From: Puniceibacterium confluentis
Lineage (GTDB): Bacteria > Pseudomonadota > Alphaproteobacteria > Rhodobacterales > Rhodobacteraceae
Length of the DNA: 40,268 nucleotides
Assembly (NCBI RefSeq): GCF_007923445.1
Contig: NZ_VOJI01000029.1
Location: 1 to 40,268, forward strand
Direction of reading: 5' to 3'
How positions within the stretch are numbered: the first letter of the stretch is position 1; the number at the start of each line of letters is the position of its first letter. Of this stretch, positions 1 to 8,793 are shown piece after piece. Both the position numbers and the translations under genes were made by a program. A model generated the notes under the pieces. The model did not search any database and was not told where the DNA came from. It saw only the letters and a program-made list of their open reading frames with translations.

Positions 1-41
1 CCTCCGGCAAACCATCAGGAAAAGTGAATCATGTCCTAAAT

Positions 42-64
42 CCCGCGTCCAGCGCGGGGTTTTT
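42..64 (+). terminator. Putative rho-independent terminator at the left edge
   Basis: A 6-bp stem (CCCGCG / CGCGGG) with a 5-nt loop is followed by G and a run of five T. It would end a rightward gene lying mostly outside the window. One open frame reaches a TGA at 25-27, but too little is present to identify the product. Confidence 0.55.
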
Positions 65-87
65 CAGCAGCGTGTTAAACCACAGCT

Positions 88-123
88 GCTGCAGCGCAGC
101 AATGGTTAATGCTGCGCTGCAGC
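88..123. repeat. Perfect 14-bp inverted repeat with 8-nt loop
   Basis: GCTGCAGCGCAGCA at 88-101 is the exact reverse complement of 110-123, separated by ATGGTTAA. There is no T-tract, so it is unlikely to be a simple terminator. Its right arm overlaps the first bases of the IS5-type terminal repeat, so the IS end abuts or was inserted at this hairpin. Confidence 0.7.
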
Positions 124-602
124 TTTGTTGCGCAAAAGGCTGAGGGTTGGCCTCCTCCTTTACCTAGAAGGACTCACCCTACGGGCTCCGTGACAGGGAT
201 ACCGAGCGCGGTGTTTCCGTCCAGGATGGCAGCACGGACATGGAGTTCTGCAACCCGACGATCGAAGTCCCGCGCCATGAGGCGTTGCCCCAACAGCTTC
301 ACGCAATGGATTTTTGTCTCGGCGCGGCTTCCGCCATGGATTCTTGATGCGCGAAGCGCTTCGTTGCGGGCTATCGCACCACGGCTCGATAGCTTCCATG
401 GCTTGGTATTTTTTGCGTGGCGGTATGACGGCGTGTGCGCCACGTTCCGCAACAGCATTGTGGCCTTTCGACTATGGTAGGCGCCGTCGACTGTGACGGT
501 GCCGATCTCCACGTCGGCAGCGATCTGGTCAAGCAACTCGGGCAGCATCCGCGCATCGTCGACATTGCACCCGGTGATTTTGATCGCCCGGATGGCCGCT
601 TA
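122..602 (-). mobile_element. IS5-family (IS903-like) insertion sequence remnant, truncated transposase
   Basis: The leftward frame 174-602 encodes the C-terminal part of an IS5/IS903-group DDE transposase. Visible blocks are an MLPELLDQI segment, a VTVDGAYHSRK segment carrying the DGAY aspartate, a KNTKPWK segment, and a C-terminal ETKIHCVKLLGQRLMARDFD block that holds the last catalytic glutamate. The frame ends in the family-typical GIPVTEPVG. GCTTTGTTGCGCAAA at 122-136 matches the usual IS5/IS903 terminal repeat (GGCTTTGTTGC...) except for the first base, so the element's right end is preserved. The N-terminal half, including the first catalytic Asp, is missing: the frame runs into a TAA near 600 and the upstream sequence is unrelated. 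It is inactive. Confidence 0.8.
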
Positions 603-699
603 AAGCTTATGCTGAATCGCCGCAGTCAAGGCGAAAATCCGCGGCACCGCGCTTGGGCAGCGGCTCTCGACCTAGCAGGCATGTACCGCACCCCTCGTC

Positions 700-810
700 A
701 CCGCTTTCGGACAAGGGCTGCGAGACCACGCCTGCGCGTCTCCGCCAAGTTCCGCCTCGGCGAGAAGCTCGCATACATCCATAGTCTCCAAGACTTTCTG
801 CCGTGCTCTG
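700..810 (+). mobile_element. Short IS66-family transposase (TnpC) fragment
   Basis: The frame through 720-803 reads RPRLRVSAKFRLGEKLAYIH followed by SLQDFL. This resembles the IS66 TnpC stretch in which L-S-x-K-S-x-L-G-x-A-L-A-Y-I precedes the W-x-x-L-x-x-F-L segment. Only about 28 residues are recognisable; the family's downstream DGRIEIDNN block is missing and the frame drifts afterwards. It is a dead fragment on the strand opposite the larger IS66 remnant at 2249-3836. The surrounding 603-1060 shows no other gene. Confidence 0.45.
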
Positions 811-1060
811 CGGCTGCAGTCACAACAGCCACCAGCTCCTCGCCCATCTCAAGAGGGTTTTGTTAGCCCTCTTCGTGGCGGCATTCTGCACCGCAAATAT
901 GCCGACTATCAGTGCGTCAAGCTGCTACCTCGCCGACGGACAGCGTTGTTCAGCTGAGCTCAATATTTTTCTCACCACTGAACACCCAACGCACTCCCGT
1001 CGTGTCCATTTCTATAAACATATCAAGCAGTAACACATCGTTCTGCATGATCATTCCAGA

Positions 1061-1477
1061 ATGGATTCACAAATGGCGAAATCACTTCCCTATGCACATA
1101 CACCGTTAAGTGCGTTCATCACTCAGCGCATCCTCCAGATGCGCCCGCTCAAGAGCCAGGTCGAAATTGCTACCGAAGCGGGCTTTGTGAGCACGAACAT
1201 GCTGAGCATGGTCAAGAGCGGCAAGACGCGCCTGCCGCTGGACCGTGTCCCGGCACTGGCCAGGGCTTTGGACTGCGACCCCAGACGCCTTTTCCAGCTG
1301 GCCATTGCCCAGGGCGGCTATGAAACCACCCGCAGCGCGATCGAAGATGTTTTCGGCACAATCATCACGCGCAACGAAGCGGTCTGGCTGGAAGAGATCC
1401 GTGCAGCATCAGACCATATGGACCCGACGATGACGGCGCGGGCCAAGTCTGCCATTCGCGCGGTTTTTGGCAAATGA
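1061..1477 (+). CDS. XRE-family helix-turn-helix regulator
   Basis: This 138-aa protein has a Cro/C1-type helix-turn-helix at about residues 31-57: a segment resembling 'Q-x-x-x-A-x-x-A-G-F', a turn, then SMVKSGKTRLPLDRVPALARAL, followed by a helical C-terminal half of unknown role. It probably binds DNA as a small repressor. An alternative start is the ATG at 1073; neither start has a strong ribosome binding site, so the N-terminus is uncertain. Its stop overlaps the start of the next small gene (ATGA), indicating a two-gene unit. It is the only intact gene pair within the IS-rich left segment. It could be a phage- or plasmid-derived regulator; no target is visible. Confidence 0.75.
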   Translation: MDSQMAKSLPYAHTPLSAFITQRILQMRPLKSQVEIATEAGFVSTNMLSMVKSGKTRLPLDRVPALARALDCDPRRLFQLAIAQGGYETTRSAIEDVFGTIITRNEAVWLEEIRAASDHMDPTMTARAKSAIRAVFGK

Positions 1478-1659
1478 GCACGACACCAAGAGTTCAGCGT
1501 CCTGAAACCGGGGACGGCCCCTATTCTGAAAACGAGCGCGCTTGGATCATCTTCATCCGTTTGCTGTCAGATGGAGACGATCACGGACCCACACTCGCCG
1601 CAATCCAGGCACTGCGTGCGGCGTTTGCGGGACGAATAGGAAATGGCCGCTGGTGCTAA
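1474..1659 (+). CDS. Small hypothetical protein (61 aa) coupled to the XRE regulator
   Basis: The ATG overlaps the stop of the XRE gene in an ATGA arrangement typical of translational coupling, which is the main support for this being a real gene. The protein is acidic in its first third, followed by an amphipathic helix (NERAWIIFIRLL) and an alanine-rich helix near residues 39-52. It has no signal peptide or membrane segment. I do not recognise a family. It may be a partner, such as an antirepressor or co-regulator, of the upstream protein, but that is inference from position only. Confidence 0.5.
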   Translation: MSTTPRVQRPETGDGPYSENERAWIIFIRLLSDGDDHGPTLAAIQALRAAFAGRIGNGRWC

Positions 1660-2248
1660 TCAGACTGCCGGTGAGGCAGCCTTAACCGAAATGCCCCGGA
1701 TAAGCGCTGCCAGCCTCAACTATATGTTGTGTACGGATATGCACCTTTCCTGCACCTTGCTTCCTGTAGACGGAGAACCCATGCGCCCTGCAAAACGTTG
1801 TCGTCGCCCGCCCTTTACCGCTTTGGATGTAAAGGTTGGGCAAGGTAGAGGTAAAGGATACTTGCCCGAGTCCCGTCCCAAGCGCCGCTCTTGTAGCATT
1901 CTAAAAATTCCGGAAGCTCTTGCCAAGACACAGAAAAACAAGGTTTGTGTCGCTTCCATCAACCGACCGCCACATCAGAAGCCGAAGTTACGTTTTGCAG
2001 GCTTTCAGTGTTTCTTGTCGTCGCCAATTGCCCGGCTCATTGTGCCTATCTGCCGCGCGCGCCCATTTCTCGGACACAACATGTAGTCCTTGCTGAACGC
2101 GGGTGAGCGGTCCAACGGGAGTACGCATGATGCGATGCAGGAAAAGGTGACGACGGAACCGGGGAAAGAGGGTGGCGCAGCGCAGGCACCTTTGTCGCTC
2201 GCACCCGCGTCCGGGAATGTATCCGTCCGGTCCCGCAGCGCTTGACGC
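1660..2248. other. Gene-poor stretch between the XRE pair and the IS66 remnant
   Basis: Open frames exist on both strands here (for example 1643-2086 rightward), but none shows a recognisable domain, a plausible ribosome binding site or protein-like composition. GGGCAAG (near 1839) and CTTGCCC (near 1861) form a weak 7-bp dyad. It is probably decayed mobile-element flank. Confidence 0.5.
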
Positions 2249-3836
2249 CTATTTCGGCGTCCATTTCCATGGCGCGAGTTCGCCGATGCGGTTGATCTTA
2301 TGATCAGCGATACGCTCGGGAACCCAGGTATGCCAGGCTTCGGGATTTACGCCGTTCATGCGGGCTGTTTCGATGAGCGTGTAGGCGATGGCCGCAGCCT
2401 TGCCTCCCCCTTCCGAGCCCATGAAGAGGTCGTTTTTCCTGCCGAGAGTCAGGGGTCTGATTGACCGATCACAGAAGATGTTGTTGTCGAGTTCCAGAAG
2501 CCGGTTGTCGAGGTATTGACGTGCCTTTGGGATGCGGCCGAGCGCGTAGCGGATCACATAGGCCAGCTTGGCCTTGCCGGATATTTTCGGCATTTGCAGC
2601 TTTAGCCAGTCCTCCAGTTCATCGAAGACCGACTTGGCCTTCGCCTGCCGCAGGGCGACACGTTCATCCGGGCATTTGTAGCGCGCATCCCTTTCCACGG
2701 CATAGAGCCTGGCGATCCGCTCGATGGCGCCCCTGGCGATGACGGACCCATCGCGCTCGAAGACATCCGCGAACTTGCGGTCGACATGGACCATGCAGGC
2801 TTGTTCCGCGGCGAGCCCGTGGTCGAACAGGCCATTGAGCCCGGTGAAGCCGTCCATTGCCCGGCAGGCGATTGCGGAGCAATCTGCCGAGGGGGCATGC
2901 ACGATGCCTCTGTAGCCCGGAAGATGGGCAGAGGGGCGCTCTCCCTTCCGATCCACGCTGAACTGATACCACGCGCAGGGCGGCGCCTGTCCGCTCCATG
3001 GACGCTCATCGCGGACATGGCTCCAGAGCCGCGCGGTGTGCGCCTTGCCCGTCTTTGCACCGGTCTGCATCTTGACGGGAGTATCGTCGGCGAACACGGC
3101 AGGACCCGCACGCACAAGTTTGCCGATGTGATCGGCCAGCGGTTCCAACAGCGCCGTCGACCGCCCCACCCAGTCGGTCAATGTCGATCGGTGCAGGTCG
3201 GGTTTCCCGCGCGCACAAATCTCTGACCGGCGATATGATGGCAGGAGATCGCAATCACTTGGCCGTCAGCACATGTACGAGAAGGCCGGGACCGGCGCGG
3301 CCGCGCTCGATGGGGCGGCTCGGCAACGGTGCCTGCGCGAAGGTCTCGCAGAAGTTGCAGGCCATGTGCTACCTGACAGGTGATTTGCAGGGCAAATCTG
3401 CCGAGGGTGCGGGCGCACGACCTGGCGGACAACAAACCGGCCCGGGATGTATTCCAGCTCCAGCGTCACATCCTCGCCGGGTGGGCGCAGGGCGCCGTTA
3501 CAGGAGGCGCAGGCATCGCCCGGAGACAGAACCTCGGTCTGTCGCTCAAAGTGATCGGGCAGCGGGGCGCGGCTGTGTTGCCGTTTGGCGGGCGTTTCGG
3601 ACTGCACAGCATCGTCATGCCGGGACTGAGCCGCCTGCGCGATCTCGGGGCCTTCCTGCAAGTCGAAGGCCAGCTGATCGAGGCTTTGAGATTTCGAACC
3701 GCGCCTTGCGATGAGGCGCCAGTTGCCCTTGCAGGTCTTCCACCTTCAGGGTCAGAGACTTGTTCTCTTCGCCGCTCAGGGCGACCAGCCCGCCCATCAG
3801 GATCATCCAGACGGGATTTCAGGCTCTCCAGCATGG
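2249..3836 (-). pseudogene. tnpC: IS66-family transposase TnpC, frameshifted remnant
   Basis: Read leftward in at least three frames, this is a nearly full-length IS66 TnpC. The N-terminal part (3836-3615) has the LMILMGGLVAL...LQGQLA coiled region. A shifted frame (about 3661-3380) carries the IS66 zinc-finger region with CASC and then ELEYIPGRFVVRQVVRP. The longest frame (3181-2249) starts at [17 protein letters not shown] and includes FADDTPV with a catalytic Asp. It continues through the DDE_Tnp_IS66 domain to [29 protein letters not shown] and the C-terminal APWKW. Frameshifts near 3180-3400 and 3610-3700 separate the parts, so no functional protein can be made. The IS66 accessory genes tnpA and tnpB are not recognisable upstream. 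Confidence 0.85.
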
Positions 3837-4222
3837 CTGGGACATACCGGACCGGTTGCCATGACGGAACAAGAAATGCGCCAAAAACCCCTGTTTTGTT
3901 GACTATCCCGGCCTGCAATGGCCGCCATGTCTTCGTGCGCCAATGTTGCTGGGGCCATGTATGGATGGCCCCTTGGCAAGAGCTTTGTCTGGGTTTGGCA
4001 TCTGGTCGGTCGCGGCCATGTATACGGCGTCTAATATGCAGCAATTTTGCAGCTGCGCGCCCTGATGAAGTCAGCCGGCGGGCGGGGCTCGATCAATGGC
4101 ACGCGCTCGCAGGCGCTTCGGTCCGAACGGGGTGTCCCGTTCCGCATTCTACCGACTCTATGCCATCACCTCACCATCTCTGGGCCTGCCGGTGCAATAC
4201 CGGCGCGCCAATCTCTTCCGTC
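3837..4222. other. Spacer between IS66 and IS110 remnants, no gene recognised
   Basis: Position suggests this should hold IS66 tnpB or the IS110 end region, but no frame on either strand reads as TnpA, TnpB or any other known protein. It is probably non-coding element flank and decayed sequence. Confidence 0.5.
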
Positions 4223-5250
4223 TCAGGCTGGGGCGGCTTGGTCGTTGCTGCCGCTGGCAATCAGGGCCCAGATCGTCCGGGCCATGCGGTTGGCCAGTGC
4301 GATTGCCGCGACCTTCACAGGTTTGCGGGCCAGCACCCGGTCTAGCCAGTCCGGTGCTTGATCAGGCTGAACCCGCGTCCGTCCTCGTCGTGCGCTGATC
4401 TGGGCCATGGCGCCGCAGATACCGATTGTCAGCCTTCGAGATCCGGCCGAGCCGCTCCTTGCCTCCGCTGGAATGGGGCCGCGGTGTGAGGCCCAGCCAA
4501 GATGCGTAGTCGCGTGCGCTGCGGAAGGCAGTCACGTCAGGTGTCGTCGCTGCAAACGCGCTCGACGAGATGGTGCCCACCCCGGGCACCGTCGCCAACC
4601 GCTGCGCCAGAGCGTCGTTGCGCTGCGTCTCGCCGATCCGCGCGGTGAGCCCATCGATCCGGGCCTGCGTGTCACGGAGCTGACAGGCCAGCACGTCGAG
4701 CGCCGGACCGGCTGCAGCAGGCACATCGCAGGCCGCCCCGAGCAGACGAACGACATTGTGAATACCCTTTGCCACGACGATGCCGGACTCGGCCAAGTGC
4801 GCGCAGATCGCACTGACGATCTGCGTTCTCTGCCGGACCAGGAAGTCCCGCGCCTTATGATCCAAAAGGGCAGCCTGCCGCTCGGCGGACTTCACCGGCG
4901 TCGTGCCGAAGGCACGCCTCTGGCGTGACGCGCATGGTTGGGCGCGTCGCCGCCTCGCAGATCGCTTCCGCATTGGCAGCGTCTATCTTGCCGCGCCTCA
5001 CGTAGGGCTTGACGTAGGCGGGCGGCATCAGTCGAACATTGTGGCCGAGGCTGGCCAGCTCCCGCGCCCAGTAATGGGCCCCGGCGCAGGCTTCCATGCC
5101 CACAAGGCAGGGCTCCAGGCGCGAGAAGAACGCCGGCACCTGCGACCGACGCAACTGACGGCGGCAGACAATCGTGCCCTCCGCATCCACTGCGTGAACC
5201 TGGAAGACGTTCTTGGCCAGATCGAGGCCGATCGTGATAGGTTGGTCCAT
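4223..5250 (-). pseudogene. IS110-family transposase, frameshifted remnant (copy 1)
   Basis: Leftward, the gene starts with the DEDD domain (ITIGLDLAKNVFQVHAVD, the first catalytic Asp in GLDLAKN) and continues through VGMEACAGAHYWARELASLGH and PYVRRGKIDAANAEAICEA. A frameshift near 4910 moves reading into the frame carrying PVKSAERQAALLDHKARDFLVRQRTQ. That frame also has the Transposase_20 domain (LATVPGVGTISSSAFAA, ASWLGLTPRPHSSGGKERLG). A second shift near 4390 moves the last segment (MAQISARRGR...) to a third frame ending at 4223. With two frameshifts it is inactive. IS110 elements carry no long terminal repeats, so the element ends cannot be set from the sequence alone. Confidence 0.85.
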
Positions 5251-5458
5251 GGATGGCTTCCCTTAGGTGTGTGCTTCACGGACCCAGCTTGGCACAACGC
5301 GATGCCGCTGGCGGGGGCATCCACATGGGGCAATCGCGGGAGCGAGGCGCCCCGGGTCGACGGCTGGTCAGATTCTGGGAAGGTGGCTGCTCCCCGATAT
5401 GATGAAAGTGCGGGCTCACGACAGGTAGCCGGGCCCAAGCCTCAATCGGAGAACAGCC

Positions 5459-6483
5459 ATGGAAGACTATATCGGTCTTGACGTGTCCATAAAAGAAACA
5501 GCGGTTGTAATCCGCCGGGACGGACAACGTGTCTGGCGGGGAAGTGCGTCACCGATCCCGGTGCAATTTCAGCCCTCATCCGCAAGCGGGCACCGGCGGC
5601 CAAACGCGTTGTCTTTGAGACAGGGCCGCTCGCAGTGTGGCTTTTTCACGCGCTGAACACCATGGGGGTCCCGGTGATATGCATTGATGCGCGCCACGCG
5701 AAAGCTGCGCTCGACATGGCCCGAAACAAGACTGATGCGAATGATGCTGACGGTCTGGCGCATCTTGCCGAAGTCGGCTTCTACCGGGCAGTTCGCGTAA
5801 AAGGTTTCGAAAGCATGCTGACACGCACACTTGTAGGTGCGCGCCGCCGGCTGAGCCGGATGACCACACAGTTTTAGAACCAGATCCGGGGTGTCATGAA
5901 AACCTTCGGTCTCATCGTTCCCGCGGGCAAGGGAAGCAAGTTCAACCAAAATGTCCGAAACCTTCTTGCTGACCGGGCTGATCTGGCGGCCGTCGTTTTG
6001 CCACTGCCGGAGGCCTGGCAAAGCCTCCACGAACGGGTGGCCAGGCTTGGATCCCAGGTCACCGCGACCGCACGCCAACGGCAGGATTGTCGTCTCCTTA
6101 TGTCGATCCCCGGAGTTGGCGCGATCACCGCCACGTCTTTGGTCGCTGCCATTGAAGATCCAGACAACTTCAGGAAGTCGCGTTCTGTCGGAGCTTGGGT
6201 CGGGTTGACGACACGGCGCTATCAGTCCGGGGAGGTCGACCATGACGGCCACATTTCCCGACGTGCAGACAAACAGCTGCGATGGCTGCTCTACGAGGCC
6301 GCATCGACCATTCTGACTCGTGTCTCAGCTGCAAGCAGCTTGCGCACTTGGGGTCTCGGGCTGCGCCAAAGGGCCGGCTTCAGACGCGCCGCTGTCGCCG
6401 TGGCGCGCAAGCGCGCCGTGATCATGCATGCTATGCTGAAAACCGGGGAGGTCTTCGATCCAAAGATAGGCTCCGCACCCTGA
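5459..6483 (+). pseudogene. IS110-family transposase, broken remnant (copy 2)
   Basis: This second IS110-type transposase is divergently oriented from the first, with about 210 bp between their starts. It begins DYIGLDVSIKETAVVIRRDG and has RHAKAALDMARNKTDANDADG with the DEDD-domain acidic residues. The C-terminal domain carries LMSIPGVGAITATSLVAAI and VGAWVGLTTRRYQSGE. Two lesions are visible: a frameshift around 5550-5600 and an in-frame TAG at 5875-5877, where relatives read a serine-like codon in the TQLSNQIRG context. Reading resumes in the same frame after the TAG. Its sequence differs clearly from copy 1, so the two are independent insertions. Confidence 0.85.
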
Positions 6484-6739
6484 ACCCAAACAGATAGCGT
6501 TCAAAACCAGAACGCTTGATCTGTCCCTGCCGGGACGTGGGCCGGGTCATTCCGTTGATGGGGTTGCACCGTTCATCAGAACGAGTGCGTCATCCACATT
6601 GAAGCCCCCCCGCGAAGCCCCAACATGCGGCGGCCCAGTGCCGACCGCGGAGACAACCATGCATCCGGCAGGCGCATTTCAAAGCGCAAAGGGATTGAAG
6701 TCGTAACAGCGATTAGACAACACCAACAATGGCTCACCA

Positions 6740-7045
6740 TGCGCCAGTCGATCCCTTCCGGCAGCCGTGAAAAGCCCATGGTCACAAGCAGGACAAAGGC
6801 GACTTCGATGCCGCGAATGGTGGCGTATTTCGCCACGCCCCGCTCGAGCCACTGGATCCAGTGCACGTCCTTTTCATGATCGAAAAAGAAGCCGAGGCAG
6901 ACCACCATCAGGAAGGCGCCACCAAAGGCCGCAATGGGCAGGTGCGCCTCCTGCATGATCCGGGCGTATTCCTCTGGCCGGGCGGCGGCGAGCATCACCG
7001 CCTGCCAGGGGCCGATGTTGGCGGCGATGAGAATGCCCTCGGCAG
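6740..7045 (-). pseudogene. DUF475 (TerC-like) membrane protein fragment
   Basis: Leftward, the segment reads IGPWQAVMLAAARPEEYARI, then AHLPIAAFGGAFLMVVCLGFFFDHEKDVHWI and RGIEVAFVLLVTMGFSRLPEG. These match an internal part of DUF475 proteins, TerC-superfamily integral membrane proteins. The N-terminal region with the conserved acidic membrane helix and the whole C-terminal half are absent, and flanking residues are unrelated. The fragment lies between an IS110 remnant and the transporter operon, so the catabolic island was probably joined to a pre-existing gene here. Family assignment is from memory of the motif pattern. Confidence 0.65.
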
Positions 7046-7181
7046 CGGGGCACCTGAAACGCGGGCCAAACCGCAGGTCAGAGCCTTGTGGAAGCAGTTT
7101 CGCTCCATTGCGTGCGTTTCCAGGATGCAACCAGGGGCTTGTGGCAAGAGTGCGAAGGCATGCCGTTCTGGCTCTTTTATT

Positions 7182-7248
7182 CGATACGAAAAAGGTATCG
7201 GTCAATCCCTTTGTAACATTGGACCGTATCGGTGGGGCCAACTACCAA
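7182..7248 (+). promoter_or_regulatory. LysR-type operator and putative promoter of the tct operon
   Basis: CGATACGAAAAAGGTATCG (7182-7200) is a dyad containing ATAC-N7-GTAT, the classic LysR-type T-N11-A box. Exactly 19 nt after the 17-bp core (7183-7199) comes TTGGAC (7219-7224), a possible -35 element; a weak -10-like TACCAA lies at 7243-7248. If so, the dyad centre lies near -65, where LysR regulators normally bind. The same box-N19-TTGGAC layout recurs twice in the 13.3-13.4 kb divergent region. A degenerate half site GTATC lies at 7226-7230. Confidence 0.65.
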
Positions 7249-7301
7249 TGGCCAATGTCAAGGGCGGCACTCCTGTCGCCCATGCAAGGGAGGACACTCG
7301 C

Positions 7302-8255
7302 ATGATCAAAGGTATTTTCAGCACGATATTCAGCTTTGCCGCCGCATTTACAGTGGCAGTGCCAGGCAGCGCGACAGCGCAGGACCAGTGGCCCAGCGGA
7401 CCCATCCAGATCGTCGTGCCCTACGGCGCGGGCGGCGACACCGACTTTCACGCCCGGGTGCAGGCAAAGTACCTTGAACCGATCCTTGGTGTTGCCATGC
7501 CGGTGATCAATGTCACTGGCGCCGGGGGATCGATCGGCGCCCGACAGGCAAAGGATGCCGCTGCGGATGGTCAGACCGTGTTGCTGTTCCACACCGCGAT
7601 GCTGGTGAACACCGCCTCGGGCCTGGCGGACTTTTCGTGGCGCGATTTTGAACTTGCAGGCATTTCGGGCCGGGAGCCGGGCGGCATTCTCGTCGTCAAG
7701 GCCGATGCCCCCTGGCAGAGCATGAGCGACCTGATCGATGCCACCAAGGCTGATCCGGGTGCAATTGACCTCACAACCAATACAGGTGCCACCACCTATC
7801 TTGTCGGCGCCCTGCTGAACAACACGGGTGCAGGGTTCAACTTTGTCGATGTCGGCGGTTCCGCCGATCGGCTCGCGGCTGTTCTGGGTGGAAACGTCGA
7901 TGTTTCGCAAAACCCGCTTGGCCAGGTGAAACCCTATATCGACAACGGAGAGCTGCGCGGCCTGGGCAGCCTGGCCGAGGCCCGTACCGCGGCACTGCCT
8001 GACGTTCCGACGATTGCCGAGCAGGGATACGACGTGGCGTTTCAGTACAGCTACTTTTATCTCTTTCCCAAAGGCACCGCGCAGGAAGTGGTCGACAAGT
8101 TCGCCGAAGCCCTGAAGGCCGTAGTCGAGAACAATCCCGATTATGCCGAAGAGATCCGCACGACCTATTTCGAGGAACCTTACTACCGCGCGCCGGACGA
8201 TGCCGCCAAGGAACTCGATGCTGCGGAAAGCCAGATCAATTCGGTCGAATTCTGA
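7302..8255 (+). CDS. tctC: Tripartite tricarboxylate transporter substrate-binding protein (TctC/Bug family)
   Basis: This 317-aa periplasmic solute-binding protein captures an organic acid and delivers it to the TctA/TctB membrane pair. Residues 1-26 form a signal peptide (MIKG, a hydrophobic core, cleavage after ATA before QDQ). The mature start has the Bug-family PSGPIQIVVPYGAGGDTDFHAR block, followed by GAGGSIGARQAKDAAADGQT and the C-terminal EARTAALPDVPTIAEQGYDV motif. The ATG at 7302 is chosen because AAGGGAGG lies just upstream; an in-frame extension to 6861 would run through the DUF475 remnant. It is the first gene of tctCBA and is followed by an intercistronic hairpin. Bug proteins bind diverse carboxylates, so the ligand is unknown; a sugar acid is inferred from the neighbours. 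Confidence 0.93.
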   Translation: MIKGIFSTIFSFAAAFTVAVPGSATAQDQWPSGPIQIVVPYGAGGDTDFHARVQAKYLEPILGVAMPVINVTGAGGSIGARQAKDAAADGQTVLLFHTAMLVNTASGLADFSWRDFELAGISGREPGGILVVKADAPWQSMSDLIDATKADPGAIDLTTNTGATTYLVGALLNNTGAGFNFVDVGGSADRLAAVLGGNVDVSQNPLGQVKPYIDNGELRGLGSLAEARTAALPDVPTIAEQGYDVAFQYSYFYLFPKGTAQEVVDKFAEALKAVVENNPDYAEEIRTTYFEEPYYRAPDDAAKELDAAESQINSVEF

Positions 8256-8263
8256 AAAACGTC

Positions 8264-8291
8264 GGTGCCGGAGTAACTTGCCCCCGGCACC
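8264..8291 (+). promoter_or_regulatory. Intercistronic hairpin between tctC and tctB
   Basis: GGTGCCGG (8264-8271) pairs with CCGGCACC (8284-8291) across a 12-nt loop, directly after the tctC stop and without a T-tract. Such hairpins behind binding-protein genes commonly stabilise the upstream mRNA, giving more binding protein than permease. That role is inferred here. Confidence 0.55.
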
Positions 8292-8318
8292 ACCGCCCGC
8301 CCTGGGAGGAGGGAGCAT

Positions 8319-8783
8319 ATGACGAAAACTGTCAGAGATATGATCGCGGGGGCAACGCTTCTGGCGTTGTCCATCGGTGCTTGGTGGGTGGCCACCGGTA
8401 TCACCAGCAAGATGAAGACCGGGGTGGACTCCGGTTACTTCCCTGAAAGAGCCGCCATACTACTCGGCGCTCTGTCCGCGATGATCCTGATCCGTGCCGT
8501 CCTTCGCCGCGAAAGTGGTGTTGCAGAGGAGGCGGATGCGCGCAGCGATCAGCGCAATGTGCTGGCGGTCTTTGCCACCTTTGTCGTCTATGCCGTCGTT
8601 CTGCCCCAGGTCGGCTTTATCGTCTCCACCGTGATCTTCTTTGTTGTCATGATGACACTTCTGGCCCCCGATTCCGGTCGCAACTGGCTGGCCTTCCTGG
8701 TTGTCGCAACCCTGATGACACTGGCAATTCATACAGCTTTCACGCGCGGGTTCGGCGTTGTCCTGCCCAGTGGCCCCTTCTGA
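8319..8783 (+). CDS. tctB: Tripartite tricarboxylate transporter small membrane subunit (TctB family)
   Basis: This 154-aa protein has about four hydrophobic segments: residues 8-28, 47-60, 81-100 and 106-145 as a pair. This is the size and topology of TctB, the small poorly conserved integral membrane subunit of TTT systems. TctB sits with TctA in the inner membrane to form the sodium- or proton-coupled symporter. The ATG at 8319 is preceded by a strong GGGAGGAGGGAG site. It lies 63 bp after tctC and 10 bp before tctA, so it is cotranscribed. Identification rests more on context than on motif, because this subunit diverges fast, but the context is unambiguous. Confidence 0.88.
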   Translation: MTKTVRDMIAGATLLALSIGAWWVATGITSKMKTGVDSGYFPERAAILLGALSAMILIRAVLRRESGVAEEADARSDQRNVLAVFATFVVYAVVLPQVGFIVSTVIFFVVMMTLLAPDSGRNWLAFLVVATLMTLAIHTAFTRGFGVVLPSGPF

Positions 8784-8793
8784 GGAGCACCTC

